Notes: generated from the letters alone by a model not told the origin. A stretch of DNA of 64,000 bases from Caldisericaceae bacterium (GCA_027023025.1 JALVXB010000034.1:29256-93255), one strand, 5' to 3'; positions 35,049 through 43,930 are shown, numbered from the stretch's first letter. Program-made: numbers and translations.

Positions 35049-35543
35049 ATGTCTGTTATTTTAGGAATTGATCCGGGGCTTGCCAGTACAGGATTTGGCC
35101 TTGTTAAGGAAGAAGGTGGAGAACTAACACTTTTAAGTTATGGTGTGATTAAAACTTCTTCTGCAAAAAAAGTTCCGGATCGCTTATTTGTTATATACAC
35201 GAAGTTACACGAAATTTTTGAAAAATACGATATAGACCAGGTGTCTGTAGAAAAAATTTTCTTTAATACGAACCTAAAAACGGTTGTAAATGTAAGTGAG
35301 GCGCGTGGTGTCGCAATGCTTGTTACATCAGAATTTGGAAAAGAAATTTTCGAGTATACGCCACTGGAAGCAAAAAAGGCACTAATTGGAAATGGCCGTG
35401 CGTCAAAGCGCGATGTGCAATTTGCCGTTCAAAGAATCTTAAATATGAAGAAAAAACCTACGCCTGATGATGCAGCAGATGGTATTGCTCTTGCTCTGTG
35501 CCACATATATACGCTTCCTTACATTCGCTCTATAGAGGCTTAG
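35049..35543 (+). CDS. ruvC: Holliday junction resolvase RuvC
   Basis: This endonuclease cuts Holliday junctions moved by RuvAB. ILGIDPGLASTGFGLV supplies the first aspartate (residue 8), VSVEKIFFNTNLKT the glutamate, and KPTPDDAADGIALALCHIY the C-terminal aspartates. The 164 residues are normal. It starts directly after the yebC stop. Confidence 0.96.
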   Translation: MSVILGIDPGLASTGFGLVKEEGGELTLLSYGVIKTSSAKKVPDRLFVIYTKLHEIFEKYDIDQVSVEKIFFNTNLKTVVNVSEARGVAMLVTSEFGKEIFEYTPLEAKKALIGNGRASKRDVQFAVQRILNMKKKPTPDDAADGIALALCHIYTLPYIRSIEA

Positions 35544-35547
35544 CATA

Positions 35548-36114
35548 GTGATAGGGTTGCTTGTAGGAACAATTAAAGAGATCAGTGAGAATTCTGTAAT
35601 TGTTTTTACTAATGGAATCGGATTTGAAGTGTTTGTTTCGAGGCCTGGTGACTTTATTATTGACCGAACTTATACCTTGTACATTTACGAAAATATCAAA
35701 GAAAACGAAATTACTTTCTATGGTTTTATGGACCGCTCGGAAAAGCGCCTATTCGACTTAATTATTAAAAAAGTGAACGGTATCGGTGCAAAAACTGCTA
35801 TGAATATTTTTCGTGTAATGAGTAAAGATAAGTTTATTAATGCTGTTGAAAGTGGTGATTATAAGGCATTTAAGCCCGTCCCTGGAATAGGTGAGCGGAC
35901 GGCAAAGCGTATTGTTGTTGAGCTTGGTGGGGAACTTAAAGTAGAAGAGGAAAAGGTGGAAAACGAAAAAATGAAGCTCGTTCGTTCTGCCCTTTCTTCG
36001 CTTGGATACAATAACGAGGAAATAAGAAAAGTCGTTAAAGATATAAAAGAGGAAGAAGGGACAGTAGAAGAACTTGTTAAAATTGCTATCAAAAAGTTGA
36101 GCAATGCAAAATAG
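35548..36114 (+). CDS. ruvA: Holliday junction helicase subunit RuvA
   Basis: RuvA binds the four-way junction and loads RuvB. The N-terminal OB fold is IGLLVGTIKEISENSVIVF; the two helix-hairpin-helix motifs lie in VNGIGAKTAMNIF and VPGIGERTAKRIVVEL; the C-terminal domain (ALSSLGYNNEEIRKVV) binds RuvB. The start is GTG at 35548, 4 bases after ruvC. It overlaps ruvB by 11 bases. Confidence 0.95.
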   Translation: MIGLLVGTIKEISENSVIVFTNGIGFEVFVSRPGDFIIDRTYTLYIYENIKENEITFYGFMDRSEKRLFDLIIKKVNGIGAKTAMNIFRVMSKDKFINAVESGDYKAFKPVPGIGERTAKRIVVELGGELKVEEEKVENEKMKLVRSALSSLGYNNEEIRKVVKDIKEEEGTVEELVKIAIKKLSNAK

Positions 36115-37072
36115 TAATAATACTATAAGGCCTCAGAAACTCTCAGATTTTATTGGCCAGGAATCAATTAAAGAAAGTCTTAAAGTTTTTATAAATTCTG
36201 CAAAGTCGCGTAATGCTACATTGGACCATACTTTGTTTTACGGTCCCCCGGGTCTTGGCAAAACGACGCTGTCTGGCATTATTGCAAATGAACTGGGTGT
36301 TTCCATTAAGCATACGACGGGGCCTGCAATCGAAAAAGTGGGTGATCTTGCTGCAATTCTTATAGGTCTATCAAAAGGAGATATTCTGTTTATTGACGAG
36401 ATCCACAGACTTCCAAAGTCTGTTGAGGAAGTATTGTATTCTGCAATGGAGGACTTTAAGCTTCCTATTGTTGCGGGTTCGAAACGCTCTGCCCATACAA
36501 TTGTTTTGAATTTAAACCGTTTTACCCTGATAGGAGCTACTACGCGTTTTGGATTGATTTCACCTCCACTGCGTGATAGATTTGGCATAGTATATCATCT
36601 TGAGCTGTACACACCAGAAGAATTGAAGGAAATAGTACTCCGTGACGGAAAAATTCTTAATATAAAAATTTCTGACGAAGCAGCACTTCTTATAGGGAAG
36701 CGTGCAAGAGGAGTGCCAAGAATTGCGATACAATTACTTCGAAGGGTAAGAGACTTTGCTGAGGTTAAGAACAAGCGTATTATAGATAGTGAAGTCGTTA
36801 TAGAAGCGTGTTCCAGTTTGCGGATAGACGAATTTGGATTGAACGAATTGGATAGAAAGTATCTACATAATCTCGTTGGAAAGTTTAAAGGCGGGCCTGT
36901 TGGAATAGAAACGCTTTCTACTGCTATGGGAGAAGATAAGGGAACAATAGAGGATATAATAGAACCATATTTAATGAAAATAAATTTTGTATTGAGAACT
37001 CCAAAAGGCCGGGTTGCTACAATAAAAGCCAGAAAGTACATTGGCACAGGAGAAGAGAACACTCTTTTTTAG
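36104..37072 (+). CDS. ruvB: Holliday junction helicase motor RuvB
   Basis: This AAA+ branch-migration motor shows Walker A FYGPPGLGKTTLSGI, Walker B ILFIDEIHRL, sensor I LIGATTRFGLISPPLRDRFG, and the winged-helix end (GPVGIETLSTAMGEDKGTIE). The 322 residues are on the short side, lacking the usual extra N-terminal residues before RPQKLSDFIGQ. It overlaps ruvA by 11 bases, and the ThrRS editing-domain gene follows after 8 bases. Confidence 0.97.
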   Translation: MQNSNNTIRPQKLSDFIGQESIKESLKVFINSAKSRNATLDHTLFYGPPGLGKTTLSGIIANELGVSIKHTTGPAIEKVGDLAAILIGLSKGDILFIDEIHRLPKSVEEVLYSAMEDFKLPIVAGSKRSAHTIVLNLNRFTLIGATTRFGLISPPLRDRFGIVYHLELYTPEELKEIVLRDGKILNIKISDEAALLIGKRARGVPRIAIQLLRRVRDFAEVKNKRIIDSEVVIEACSSLRIDEFGLNELDRKYLHNLVGKFKGGPVGIETLSTAMGEDKGTIEDIIEPYLMKINFVLRTPKGRVATIKARKYIGTGEENTLF

Positions 37073-37080
37073 GAGGCGAT

Positions 37081-37491
37081 ATGAAACTTTTAATGGTTTA
37101 TTCTGATAAATTTAAATACAATGTGACGACAAAAACATTGCCAGATTTCCCTGATGCACAGGGCTCAAAAGAATTTAACGATGTACTCGTTGCGTTTATT
37201 CATGTGGAGAAAGAAGACGAAGAAGAAGTATCTAAAAAGGTGAAGAAACTTATAAAAAGTATAAAGTGGGCTGCGGGAAAAAATAAAACGAAAAGAATAA
37301 TACTTCACTCATTTGCCCACCTATCTTCGAGTAAATCAGACCCATTAGTTGCAAAGGAAATCCTCGATAAGTCTGAAGAAAGATTAAAGAATGTGGGATT
37401 TGAAGTGTACCAGACGCCATTTGGCTACTTTCTTGATCTGGATATTTCAGCACCTGGAATTTCACGGGCAAGGATATTCCAGGATTTATAA
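37081..37491 (+). CDS. freestanding archaeal-type threonyl-tRNA synthetase editing domain
   Basis: These 136 residues match the N-terminal editing domain of archaeal ThrRS (tRNA-Thr_ED, related to D-aminoacyl-tRNA deacylases): KLLMVYSDKFKY at the N-terminus, VLVAFIHVEKEDEEEV, IILHSFAHLSSSKSDP and YQTPFGYFLDLDIS. In archaea the domain removes serine from tRNA-Thr. There is no synthetase body attached, so it would edit in trans or do something else. The conserved histidine (80) is present, but where archaeal enzymes have a lysine in the PFGWYK motif this has leucine (PFGYFL). GGAGG precedes the ATG; it is the last gene of the ruv group. Confidence 0.8.
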   Translation: MKLLMVYSDKFKYNVTTKTLPDFPDAQGSKEFNDVLVAFIHVEKEDEEEVSKKVKKLIKSIKWAAGKNKTKRIILHSFAHLSSSKSDPLVAKEILDKSEERLKNVGFEVYQTPFGYFLDLDISAPGISRARIFQDL

Positions 37492-37507
37492 TAACTTTAT
37501 TTTACTC

Positions 37508-37535
37508 TTGCATACTTAATAAATCTTGTTATAAT
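37508..37535 (+). promoter_or_regulatory. promoter of the tRNA-Pro pair
   Basis: TTGCAT, a 16-base spacer and TATAAT, with the -10 box ending 8 bases before the tRNA 5' end. Confidence 0.75.
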
Positions 37536-37543
37536 TATCCCGT

Positions 37544-37621
37544 CGGGGCGTGGCGTAGTTTGGTTAGCGCACCTGCATGGGGTGCAGGGGGTCGGAAGTT
37601 CGAATCTTCTCGCCCCGACCA
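37544..37621 (+). tRNA. tRNA-Pro (anticodon GGG)
   Basis: The acceptor stem CGGGGCG pairs with CGCCCCG, followed by A and an encoded CCA. The anticodon stem CCTGC/GCAGG holds the loop ATGGGGT, giving anticodon GGG after T33. The T arm is GGAAG TTCGAAT CTTCT. It reads CCC and CCT. Base 32 is A, less usual than C or T. Confidence 0.95.
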
Positions 37622-37645
37622 TTTTATATACGGGATAATTACATA

Positions 37646-37722
37646 CGGGATGTGGCTCAGCTTGGCAGAGCGCTTGGTTCGGGACTAAGAGGTCGTGGGT
37701 TCGAATCCCACCATCCCGACCA
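37646..37722 (+). tRNA. tRNA-Pro (anticodon CGG)
   Basis: The acceptor stem CGGGATG pairs with CATCCCG, then A and encoded CCA. The anticodon stem CTTGG/CTAAG (one G-T pair) encloses TTCGGGA, giving CGG. The T arm is GTGGG TTCGAAT CCCAC. It reads CCG. It follows the first tRNA by 24 bases and precedes the speA start by 21 bases, with no terminator visible. Confidence 0.95.
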
Positions 37723-37743
37723 TTTTTATTTAAGGAGGCCTAA

Positions 37744-39192
37744 TTGGATCAAAGTAGGGCGCCTTTATACGAGGCAGTTCGTAAGTATATTAAAAAAGAT
37801 ATGGTGGCATTTCACATGCCAGGGCATTCGCGAGGCAGGGGTGTGCCTCGTATTATAAAGAGAATTTTTCGTCAGGATTTTCTGAAGTTTGACCTTACAG
37901 AAGTTTCCGGTCTGGATTATCTCCACTATGCAAAAGGCGTAATAAAAGAGGCCGAAGACCTCGCAGCTGATTTATACGGTGTAAAGAGGACTTTTTTCCT
38001 TGTTAACGGTACTACTGCTGGCGTTCATGCGATGATTCTTGCAACCTGTAAAGAAGGTGAAAAAATTATAGTTGGCAGAAATTCTCATCGGTCAGTTATA
38101 GGAGGAATTATTGCTTCAGGTGCTAATCCTGTATTTGTCCATCCTGAGTTTAACGAAGAATATGGTATCATAACGAATCTTACGCCTGAAGCACTCGAGA
38201 ATACAATAAAACAACACCGCGATGCTAAAGCGGTTTTAATAACAACACCTAATTATTATGGGTTTCAGGGTAATTTGAAAGAAATGATTGATGTAGTACA
38301 CAAATATGGAATGTATGCTCTAGTCGACGAGGCACACGGTGCACACTTTCCTTTTAATAGCAAGTTTCCAAAGTCTGCTATTGAATACGGAGCTGATATG
38401 GTCGTGCAAAGTGCGCACAAGACACTACCGACACTTACGCAAACTTCTCTCTTACACATCGTATCCGATAGGATTAACTCCGATATGGTAGAACAATCTC
38501 TTGCAGTGATAGAGACTTCCAGTCCTTCGTACATATTTATGATTTTTCTGGATCTCGTACGGCGCGAGATGGCATTGCACGGAGAAGAATTGTGGAATAA
38601 AGCAATTAATGTAGCAAATTACGCGCGTGAAAGAATTTCTACTTTACCGCATTACACGGTTGTAGACGAGAATGTCGTAAATGGGAATGACATATTTGCT
38701 TTTGACCCTATAAAATTAACGATAAATGTAAAAGAAATAGGTATGTCCGGATTTGAATTTGAGTCGTTTCTAAACAAAAATCGTATAGAAATCGAGCTCT
38801 CAGATTTGCAAAACATCCTACTTTTTATTACAATAGGCAACGAAAAGAGAGATGTTGATTATTTGGTAAAGATACTTAAAATGGCTAACAAAAAAGAAGT
38901 TGGCAAGATTGAAAGGATGCCAGATTTTCCAGTAGCGGGGAAGCAAGTATTTTCTCCAAATGATGCATTTAACATGGATTACGAAGTGCGTGATATTATG
39001 AATTCTAAAGGAAAAGTTAGTTGGGGGATTGTTGCTCCATACCCTCCGGGGATCCCAATTCTTGCACCGGGAATGGAAATTACAAACGAGGCTGTCGACT
39101 TTATTGTGACTATGTATAGACGCGGTGGAATGATTCAAGGTGCGATAGAAAATAACGGTAAAATTTATGTGCGTGTTATAAGGGAGGCTTAA
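37744..39192 (+). CDS. speA: Orn/Lys/Arg decarboxylase (arginine decarboxylase type)
   Basis: This PLP enzyme of the fold I basic-amino-acid decarboxylase family has 482 residues. The PLP lysine lies in QSAHKTLPTLTQTS; FHMPGHSRGRG, FLVNGTTAGVHAMI, VDEAHGAHFPF and the C-terminal PYPPGIPILAPGM are family landmarks. It would start polyamine synthesis, probably from arginine by the agmatine route; lysine or ornithine as substrate cannot be excluded. The start is TTG, supported by AAGGAGG. It sits between the tRNA pair and the V-ATPase operon, ending exactly at the base before the next ATG, so may be co-transcribed with both. Confidence 0.9.
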   Translation: MDQSRAPLYEAVRKYIKKDMVAFHMPGHSRGRGVPRIIKRIFRQDFLKFDLTEVSGLDYLHYAKGVIKEAEDLAADLYGVKRTFFLVNGTTAGVHAMILATCKEGEKIIVGRNSHRSVIGGIIASGANPVFVHPEFNEEYGIITNLTPEALENTIKQHRDAKAVLITTPNYYGFQGNLKEMIDVVHKYGMYALVDEAHGAHFPFNSKFPKSAIEYGADMVVQSAHKTLPTLTQTSLLHIVSDRINSDMVEQSLAVIETSSPSYIFMIFLDLVRREMALHGEELWNKAINVANYARERISTLPHYTVVDENVVNGNDIFAFDPIKLTINVKEIGMSGFEFESFLNKNRIEIELSDLQNILLFITIGNEKRDVDYLVKILKMANKKEVGKIERMPDFPVAGKQVFSPNDAFNMDYEVRDIMNSKGKVSWGIVAPYPPGIPILAPGMEITNEAVDFIVTMYRRGGMIQGAIENNGKIYVRVIREA

Positions 39193-39513
39193 ATGATCGA
39201 GCGTGATTTACTTACTATAGTCCGTGAAGCAGAAGAGCAGGCAAAAGAAATTCTTAAAGAAGCAAAAGAAAAAGTTTTAAAACTTGAAAAGTCCTTTGAA
39301 GACGAAAAGAAAAAAATTATTGAGCGTTTTGAGAAAGAACTAAGAGAAAAATTAGAAATCGAAAAAGGAAAAGCAGAGGAAGAGTTTAAAATAAAGTCTA
39401 AAGAGATTGAAAAAGAAACGCAGGCTTTACTTAGAAAAATTGAAAATACTGTTTCTGAGAAAAAGTCGGTAATCGAAGACGAAATCGTTCGTAGAATACT
39501 CGGGGGTGTGTAA
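39193..39513 (+). CDS. ntpF: V-type ATPase subunit H/G (peripheral stalk coiled coil)
   Basis: The 106 residues form one Lys/Glu-rich helix (IVREAEEQAKEILKEAKEKV, KELREKLEIEKGKAEEEF), as in the EG peripheral stalk of A/V-type ATPases. It is the first gene of the ATPase operon and pairs with subunit E encoded three genes later. The start directly follows the speA stop. Assignment is by position and coiled-coil character, since these subunits are poorly conserved. Confidence 0.85.
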   Translation: MIERDLLTIVREAEEQAKEILKEAKEKVLKLEKSFEDEKKKIIERFEKELREKLEIEKGKAEEEFKIKSKEIEKETQALLRKIENTVSEKKSVIEDEIVRRILGGV

Positions 39514-39521
39514 CATAGTAT

Positions 39522-41543
39522 ATGGCGATTGAAAAACTTAAAAAAGTACACATAGTTTGCTTCAAGGAAGATAGAGATAAAATTATCGACGAGCTTTACA
39601 ATCTGCATCTACTTCACATAGATAGGATTAATCCTGATGTTGTTGATGGAGGTAATAAGTATTTTAAGTATAGTGTGTCAAAGTCTTCAGTTTCGGATAG
39701 GATTACCCAAATTAATACGATCTTGTCTTATTTTGAGCAAATGGGGCTTAATGAGAAAGGGCTAATAAGTTCCTTTCTACCAGAGGACGAAAAGTTTACG
39801 AAAGAAGAATTTAACGATATTGTAAATAACTTTGGATTAAATAGCTTTTACGGAAAAACTACAGGGTTATTTAATAAGTACACGGAGCTCCAGGAAAAAG
39901 AGAATACTCTTAATGAGGAAAAGAAAGCACTGATTGGTTTGCAGGAATTTCCATTTGAATTTGCTTTGCTAAAGGGGACTGAGCAGACGGAGAGTTTACT
40001 TCTCTCGATGAACTTAAAAGACTTTTCCAAAATGATTTCTGAAAATGAGGACCTGTTCAATAAAAATGCCGTTTACCAATTTAGTAAAAAAGGTGCTAAA
40101 GTTAACTTTGTATTAATCTATTTAAAAGACGATAGGGATGATGTGCAAAGCGTCTTGAAGAAATACAAAATTGAAAAATTACAAGTCCCTTCTACATTTA
40201 GTGGTTTTACGGAAGACGAAGCACAGAGAATCGAAACCGCACTTAATGAGATAAGTAAAGAAAAAAACATTATATATTCAAAATTCAAAGAGTTTAACAA
40301 AGAAAGAGGAAAGTTATATGCGCTTCTTGATTATTACGAGTCTCTGGAAAGTAAGTTCAAACGCACTAACAATGCACTGGAAGGCGAGAATACCGTCGTA
40401 ATAAAAGGCTTTGTGCGTACATCTGATGTTCCAAGGCTTAAGAAGATTGAAGATAAATTTAATGTCTCAATTGTTTACTCTGATCCAGAACACTACGATG
40501 CGATTCCCATTTCTCTGAAAAATGCACCGTTCTTTAAGCCTTTTGAAATGCTTACGAAAATGTTTGGGCTTCCTTCATATTTTACTCTCGATCCTACACC
40601 TATTCTTACGATCTTGTTTTCTCTGTTTTTCGGCATTGCACTCGGAGATGCATTTTACGGACTGCTGCTCGTTATAGGCAGTTTATTTTTTCTTTATAAG
40701 TACCGCGGAAATAGAGGTGTTGAAAACTTCTTTGGTGTTTTTCTGTATGCAGGTTCCGTAACGATTGTTGTTGGGTTGCTTACTGGTTCAATAGGTGGCA
40801 ATTTCTTTCCCACATACTTTCCTCACTCTCAAATTACGCACTTTTTAATGAGTCTCCGTATTCTGGACCCAGAATCTGCAGACGGTTCTATTAAATTTCT
40901 TACTTTTGCTATTTCGCTTGGTATTCTTGTTCAGCTGTTTGGCATTATATTAAACATTATTATCAACTTCCGCAACAGACTGTATGCCGAAGCTATATTT
41001 AACGGATTTGGATGGCTGTTCTTTATCCCCGGGTCAATTCTGATATTTTTCATAGGGCAGTACCCGCAACTAAAAATTATCACCTACGGGCTGCTTATTA
41101 TCGGCACGATTCTCCTGCTTGTTGGTGGGTGGATGTCTGTGAGGCAGCCGCTATTTAAGCCAGTTGCTGCGCTTGTTAATATCTACGGTATTAGAAGTTC
41201 TTACGGTATTACAGCATTCCTTGGGGATGCTCTTTCTTATTCAAGATTATTCGTACTTGGACTGAGTACATCAATTCTTGCATCTTCTTTTAATCTCGTC
41301 AGTAAGTTAATTGGCGGGTTATTTGGTACTATAGGTATATTTGTTTTACTATTCTTATTACTGTTTGGGCATACACTTACATTTTTAATGAATTCCTTAG
41401 GTGCGTTTATTCATTCAATCAGGCTAAACTTCTTAGAATTTTTCGGTAGGTTTTACGATATGGGTAGTGGCGAATTTCAACCAATCGGGTTGGAATTTAA
41501 AAATATAAGAATAATTTCCAAAAATCAAGGAGGTAAAAACTAA
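39522..41543 (+). CDS. ntpI: V-type ATPase subunit I (a-type stator)
   Basis: The 673-residue stator has a cytoplasmic N-terminal half with coiled coil and a membrane half starting near 345 with about seven helices (PILTILFSLFFGIALGDAFY, VTIVVGLLTGSIGGNFF, ISLGILVQLFGIILNI and on). GDALSYSRLFVLGLSTSILA contains the essential arginine of the ion half-channel, and GHTLTFLMNSLGAFIHSIRL is the conserved last pair. It contacts the NtpK ring encoded next, whose start overlaps its stop. Confidence 0.93.
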   Translation: MAIEKLKKVHIVCFKEDRDKIIDELYNLHLLHIDRINPDVVDGGNKYFKYSVSKSSVSDRITQINTILSYFEQMGLNEKGLISSFLPEDEKFTKEEFNDIVNNFGLNSFYGKTTGLFNKYTELQEKENTLNEEKKALIGLQEFPFEFALLKGTEQTESLLLSMNLKDFSKMISENEDLFNKNAVYQFSKKGAKVNFVLIYLKDDRDDVQSVLKKYKIEKLQVPSTFSGFTEDEAQRIETALNEISKEKNIIYSKFKEFNKERGKLYALLDYYESLESKFKRTNNALEGENTVVIKGFVRTSDVPRLKKIEDKFNVSIVYSDPEHYDAIPISLKNAPFFKPFEMLTKMFGLPSYFTLDPTPILTILFSLFFGIALGDAFYGLLLVIGSLFFLYKYRGNRGVENFFGVFLYAGSVTIVVGLLTGSIGGNFFPTYFPHSQITHFLMSLRILDPESADGSIKFLTFAISLGILVQLFGIILNIIINFRNRLYAEAIFNGFGWLFFIPGSILIFFIGQYPQLKIITYGLLIIGTILLLVGGWMSVRQPLFKPVAALVNIYGIRSSYGITAFLGDALSYSRLFVLGLSTSILASSFNLVSKLIGGLFGTIGIFVLLFLLLFGHTLTFLMNSLGAFIHSIRLNFLEFFGRFYDMGSGEFQPIGLEFKNIRIISKNQGGKN

Positions 41544-42046
41544 TGCAAAACATTGGTTTACAGACTTTAAGTAATGGTCCATTCTGGGTGGCAGCAGGGG
41601 CGGTAATTGCGGCTGCACTTGGAGGCATTGGTTCTGCTATTGCTATCGGAAACACTACTTCTCATTCTGCTGGTGTCCTTTCTGAAAAACCGGAACTTTT
41701 CGGTAAGTTGCTCGTGCTTATGTCTCTTCCCGGAACTCAGGGATTTTATGCATTTGTTGTAGCATTTCTTACTATGCAGAGATTTGGATTTACCAGTGGT
41801 AATCCGCAGGCATCTCTTGGACAGGGGCTTGCGATTTTTGTGATGGGTATTTTTGTAGGTTATGTACAATTAAAGAGTGCTATTGCTCAGGGCGTTTCTG
41901 CTATTGGCTCTATCGACCTTACTGGCAAACATCCAGAGGAAAGTGGGCGTGCAATTCTACTTCCAGGACTTGTTGAGATGTATGCTGTCCTTGCACTACT
42001 CGTTGCTGTTCTCGTCATAATCTGGGTAAGCGCGAAGCCGTTCTAG
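41543..42046 (+). CDS. ntpK: V-type ATPase subunit K (rotor proteolipid)
   Basis: The 167-residue, four-helix rotor subunit is a fusion of two hairpins. The ion-site residues of the Enterococcus hirae Na+-ATPase (L61, T64, Q65, Q110, E139) have counterparts at L62, T65, Q66 (LPGTQGFYAFV), Q116 (IAQGVSAIG) and E145 (LPGLVEMYAVL). The whole Na+ site is therefore kept, including the glutamine in hairpin 1. Only the second hairpin has the carboxylate. The start overlaps ntpI by one base. The enzyme probably translocates Na+. Confidence 0.95.
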   Translation: MQNIGLQTLSNGPFWVAAGAVIAAALGGIGSAIAIGNTTSHSAGVLSEKPELFGKLLVLMSLPGTQGFYAFVVAFLTMQRFGFTSGNPQASLGQGLAIFVMGIFVGYVQLKSAIAQGVSAIGSIDLTGKHPEESGRAILLPGLVEMYAVLALLVAVLVIIWVSAKPF

Positions 42047-42053
42047 TTTGAGT

Positions 42054-42647
42054 ATGAGTATAGAAGACATTAAAAAAAGAATTTTAGATAAAGCCGAGTC
42101 AGAGGCTAATCTTATCGTAAATAAGGCTCGTGAAAGGATAAAGGAGGAAAAAAACACATTTGAAAACGAGCAGAAAGCGATTTTCTCCGAAAGAGCACAA
42201 AAAGAGATTGAAAAAATTCGTAGCGACCTTAAAAAGCGTATTGATCAAGAAAAGTTAAAAGAAAGCAGGGCTATTTTAAAGAAAAAGAACGAATTGCTCG
42301 AAGGTTTGTTCTCAGAGGTAATTGAAAAGATTGCTTCTTTACCAAAAAAACAGTACAAGAAATTCTTAGTAGATCTGATTATGAGGGATGCCCCCAAGGG
42401 GAAGTCTGTGTTATTTCTGAATAAAAAGGATATGGGCCTTTTTACGGAAAAGGTGATCTCTGAAATTAATAAAAGTTTAGGAAAAGAGCGTGAAATCACA
42501 CTGGGTACTCATACTGTTGACATCAAAGGTGGTTTTATGCTAAAAGGGGAAGAAGTAGAAATAGACGATTCTCTGGAAACAATTGTTAAAGATGTTAAGG
42601 AAAAGGAAGAAATTAGAATTTCTAAAGAACTTTTCGGAGATGTATAA
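42054..42647 (+). CDS. ntpE: V-type ATPase subunit E (peripheral stalk)
   Basis: The N-terminal half is a long charged helix (IKKRILDKAESEANLIVNKA, FENEQKAIFSERAQKEIEKI) and the C-terminal half a globular domain (HTVDIKGGFMLKGEEVEIDD), which is the layout of subunit E. It pairs with the H/G coiled coil. Start: either TTG 42048 (track) or ATG 42054; ATG is chosen, giving 197 residues, though neither has a good Shine-Dalgarno and the choice is uncertain. Confidence 0.88.
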   Translation: MSIEDIKKRILDKAESEANLIVNKARERIKEEKNTFENEQKAIFSERAQKEIEKIRSDLKKRIDQEKLKESRAILKKKNELLEGLFSEVIEKIASLPKKQYKKFLVDLIMRDAPKGKSVLFLNKKDMGLFTEKVISEINKSLGKEREITLGTHTVDIKGGFMLKGEEVEIDDSLETIVKDVKEKEEIRISKELFGDV

Positions 42648-43598
42648 ATGAGGAAGGAATTCTTAATCGAAATTGGCGAGCCTTCTCAATACAACTATAT
42701 ATGCGGTAGAATAAAGGTACTCGAAAGTTTTCTTTTAAGCAGTAACGATATTGAGAGAATTACGCTTGGCGATATTAAAGATGTAAAAACAGTCCTGATG
42801 GATACTCCGTATAAAAATTTTATTAAAGGGGAGAGATTCTCTGATATTTCAGTTGCTGTGTTCAAGAGGTTTAATGCTGAGCTTGCCGATGTGGAAAAGT
42901 ATGTTTCTCAAGGATTTATAAATGCTTTCTTCCGCAATAAAGAGCTCTTTCTAGAAATTAAGAAGTGGGCATTGTTAGGAGAACTGCAGAGCGAGAATAA
43001 ATTGTACGAGGAGCTTTATAAATTTGTAAATGGTGGAAGTGGCGATTTTCCCGTACTGTTTAGAGAGGCTTATCTAAGAATGCTTTCGTTTAAGGCCAAC
43101 CCACTGAGTGTAGGAGCCATTCTTGACATCTATCGTATAAAGTATCTTACAAAGTCTGCTGAACAAACTGGTTCTACTCTTATATTTAAGTATTATAACT
43201 CTTATGGAGAAAGCAGTGTGAAAAATGTACTTTTCAGGCTTAAGGGCTTTTCTGAATCTGGCATTATAGACGATAAAAGTCTGATATCTATGCTTCGCGT
43301 TATGTCGGAAATGTTACCGGATTATAATCTCTCAAGAGAAGTATCAGAAGTACGAGGCATTGAGGAGTTTAAAAATTTCGTCAATTCTCGAATAAATGAA
43401 AAAGATTTCGCCAATTCTAATAAAAGGCTGTTAAGCATTCTTGATAGCGGAAAGTATTTTAACTCTGGCATTGAAGTTGTATTTGTATATTTAAAGCGTT
43501 TACAACTTGAAGTTTCCACTGTCTCTATGATTTTAAGTGGAAAGATGACTGGAATGAAAAACGAAGATATTCGTGAAAGGGTGAGTTTGGCGCTATGA
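42648..43598 (+). CDS. ntpC: V-type ATPase subunit C (central rotor to ring adaptor)
   Basis: The 316 residues are mostly helical and correspond to subunit C (AC39/d type), the funnel joining the central shaft to the K ring. YNYICGRIKVLESFLLS resembles the N-terminal YxxxRxR... segment, and KANPLSVGAILDIYRIKYLT the central repeat. It starts immediately after ntpE and overlaps ntpG by 4 bases. Assignment is by operon position and helical pattern as well as weak motifs. Confidence 0.88.
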   Translation: MRKEFLIEIGEPSQYNYICGRIKVLESFLLSSNDIERITLGDIKDVKTVLMDTPYKNFIKGERFSDISVAVFKRFNAELADVEKYVSQGFINAFFRNKELFLEIKKWALLGELQSENKLYEELYKFVNGGSGDFPVLFREAYLRMLSFKANPLSVGAILDIYRIKYLTKSAEQTGSTLIFKYYNSYGESSVKNVLFRLKGFSESGIIDDKSLISMLRVMSEMLPDYNLSREVSEVRGIEEFKNFVNSRINEKDFANSNKRLLSILDSGKYFNSGIEVVFVYLKRLQLEVSTVSMILSGKMTGMKNEDIRERVSLAL

Positions 43599-43915
43599 GC
43601 AAAGCAGCATTTGTAGGTGAAGAAAAACTTGCTTATTTATTCAGGAGTTTTGACTTTGAAGTGTTTTCAGTTAAAGATAGCGAAGAAGCTTTTAAGGTGA
43701 TTCAGAAAATATATAAGCAAAAAACTACTGATGTAATTATTACTACTGAAGATTTTGCGAGTGACGAACTAGGAGAATTTATTCGTGGAAAAGTTGATGT
43801 AATGCCAGTAATCTTTGTTCTGCCTACTCCGTCCAAAAATGAAGGGCTGGGTATAGAGTGGATTAGAAGGTCTGTGGAGAAGGCAGTTGGTATTAATATC
43901 CTTTCAAAAAAATGA
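43595..43915 (+). CDS. ntpG: V-type ATPase subunit F
   Basis: The 106-residue subunit has a Rossmann-like pattern: AAFVGEEKLAYLFRSFDFEV, TDVIITTEDFASDELGEFI, VMPVIFVLPTPSKNEG. The C-terminal tail (GIEWIRRSVEKAVGINILSK) is the helix that reaches the catalytic head. It overlaps the ntpC stop by 4 bases, and ntpA follows after 15 bases. Confidence 0.92.
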   Translation: MSKAAFVGEEKLAYLFRSFDFEVFSVKDSEEAFKVIQKIYKQKTTDVIITTEDFASDELGEFIRGKVDVMPVIFVLPTPSKNEGLGIEWIRRSVEKAVGINILSKK

Positions 43916-43930
43916 ATAGGGGTGTGAGAT

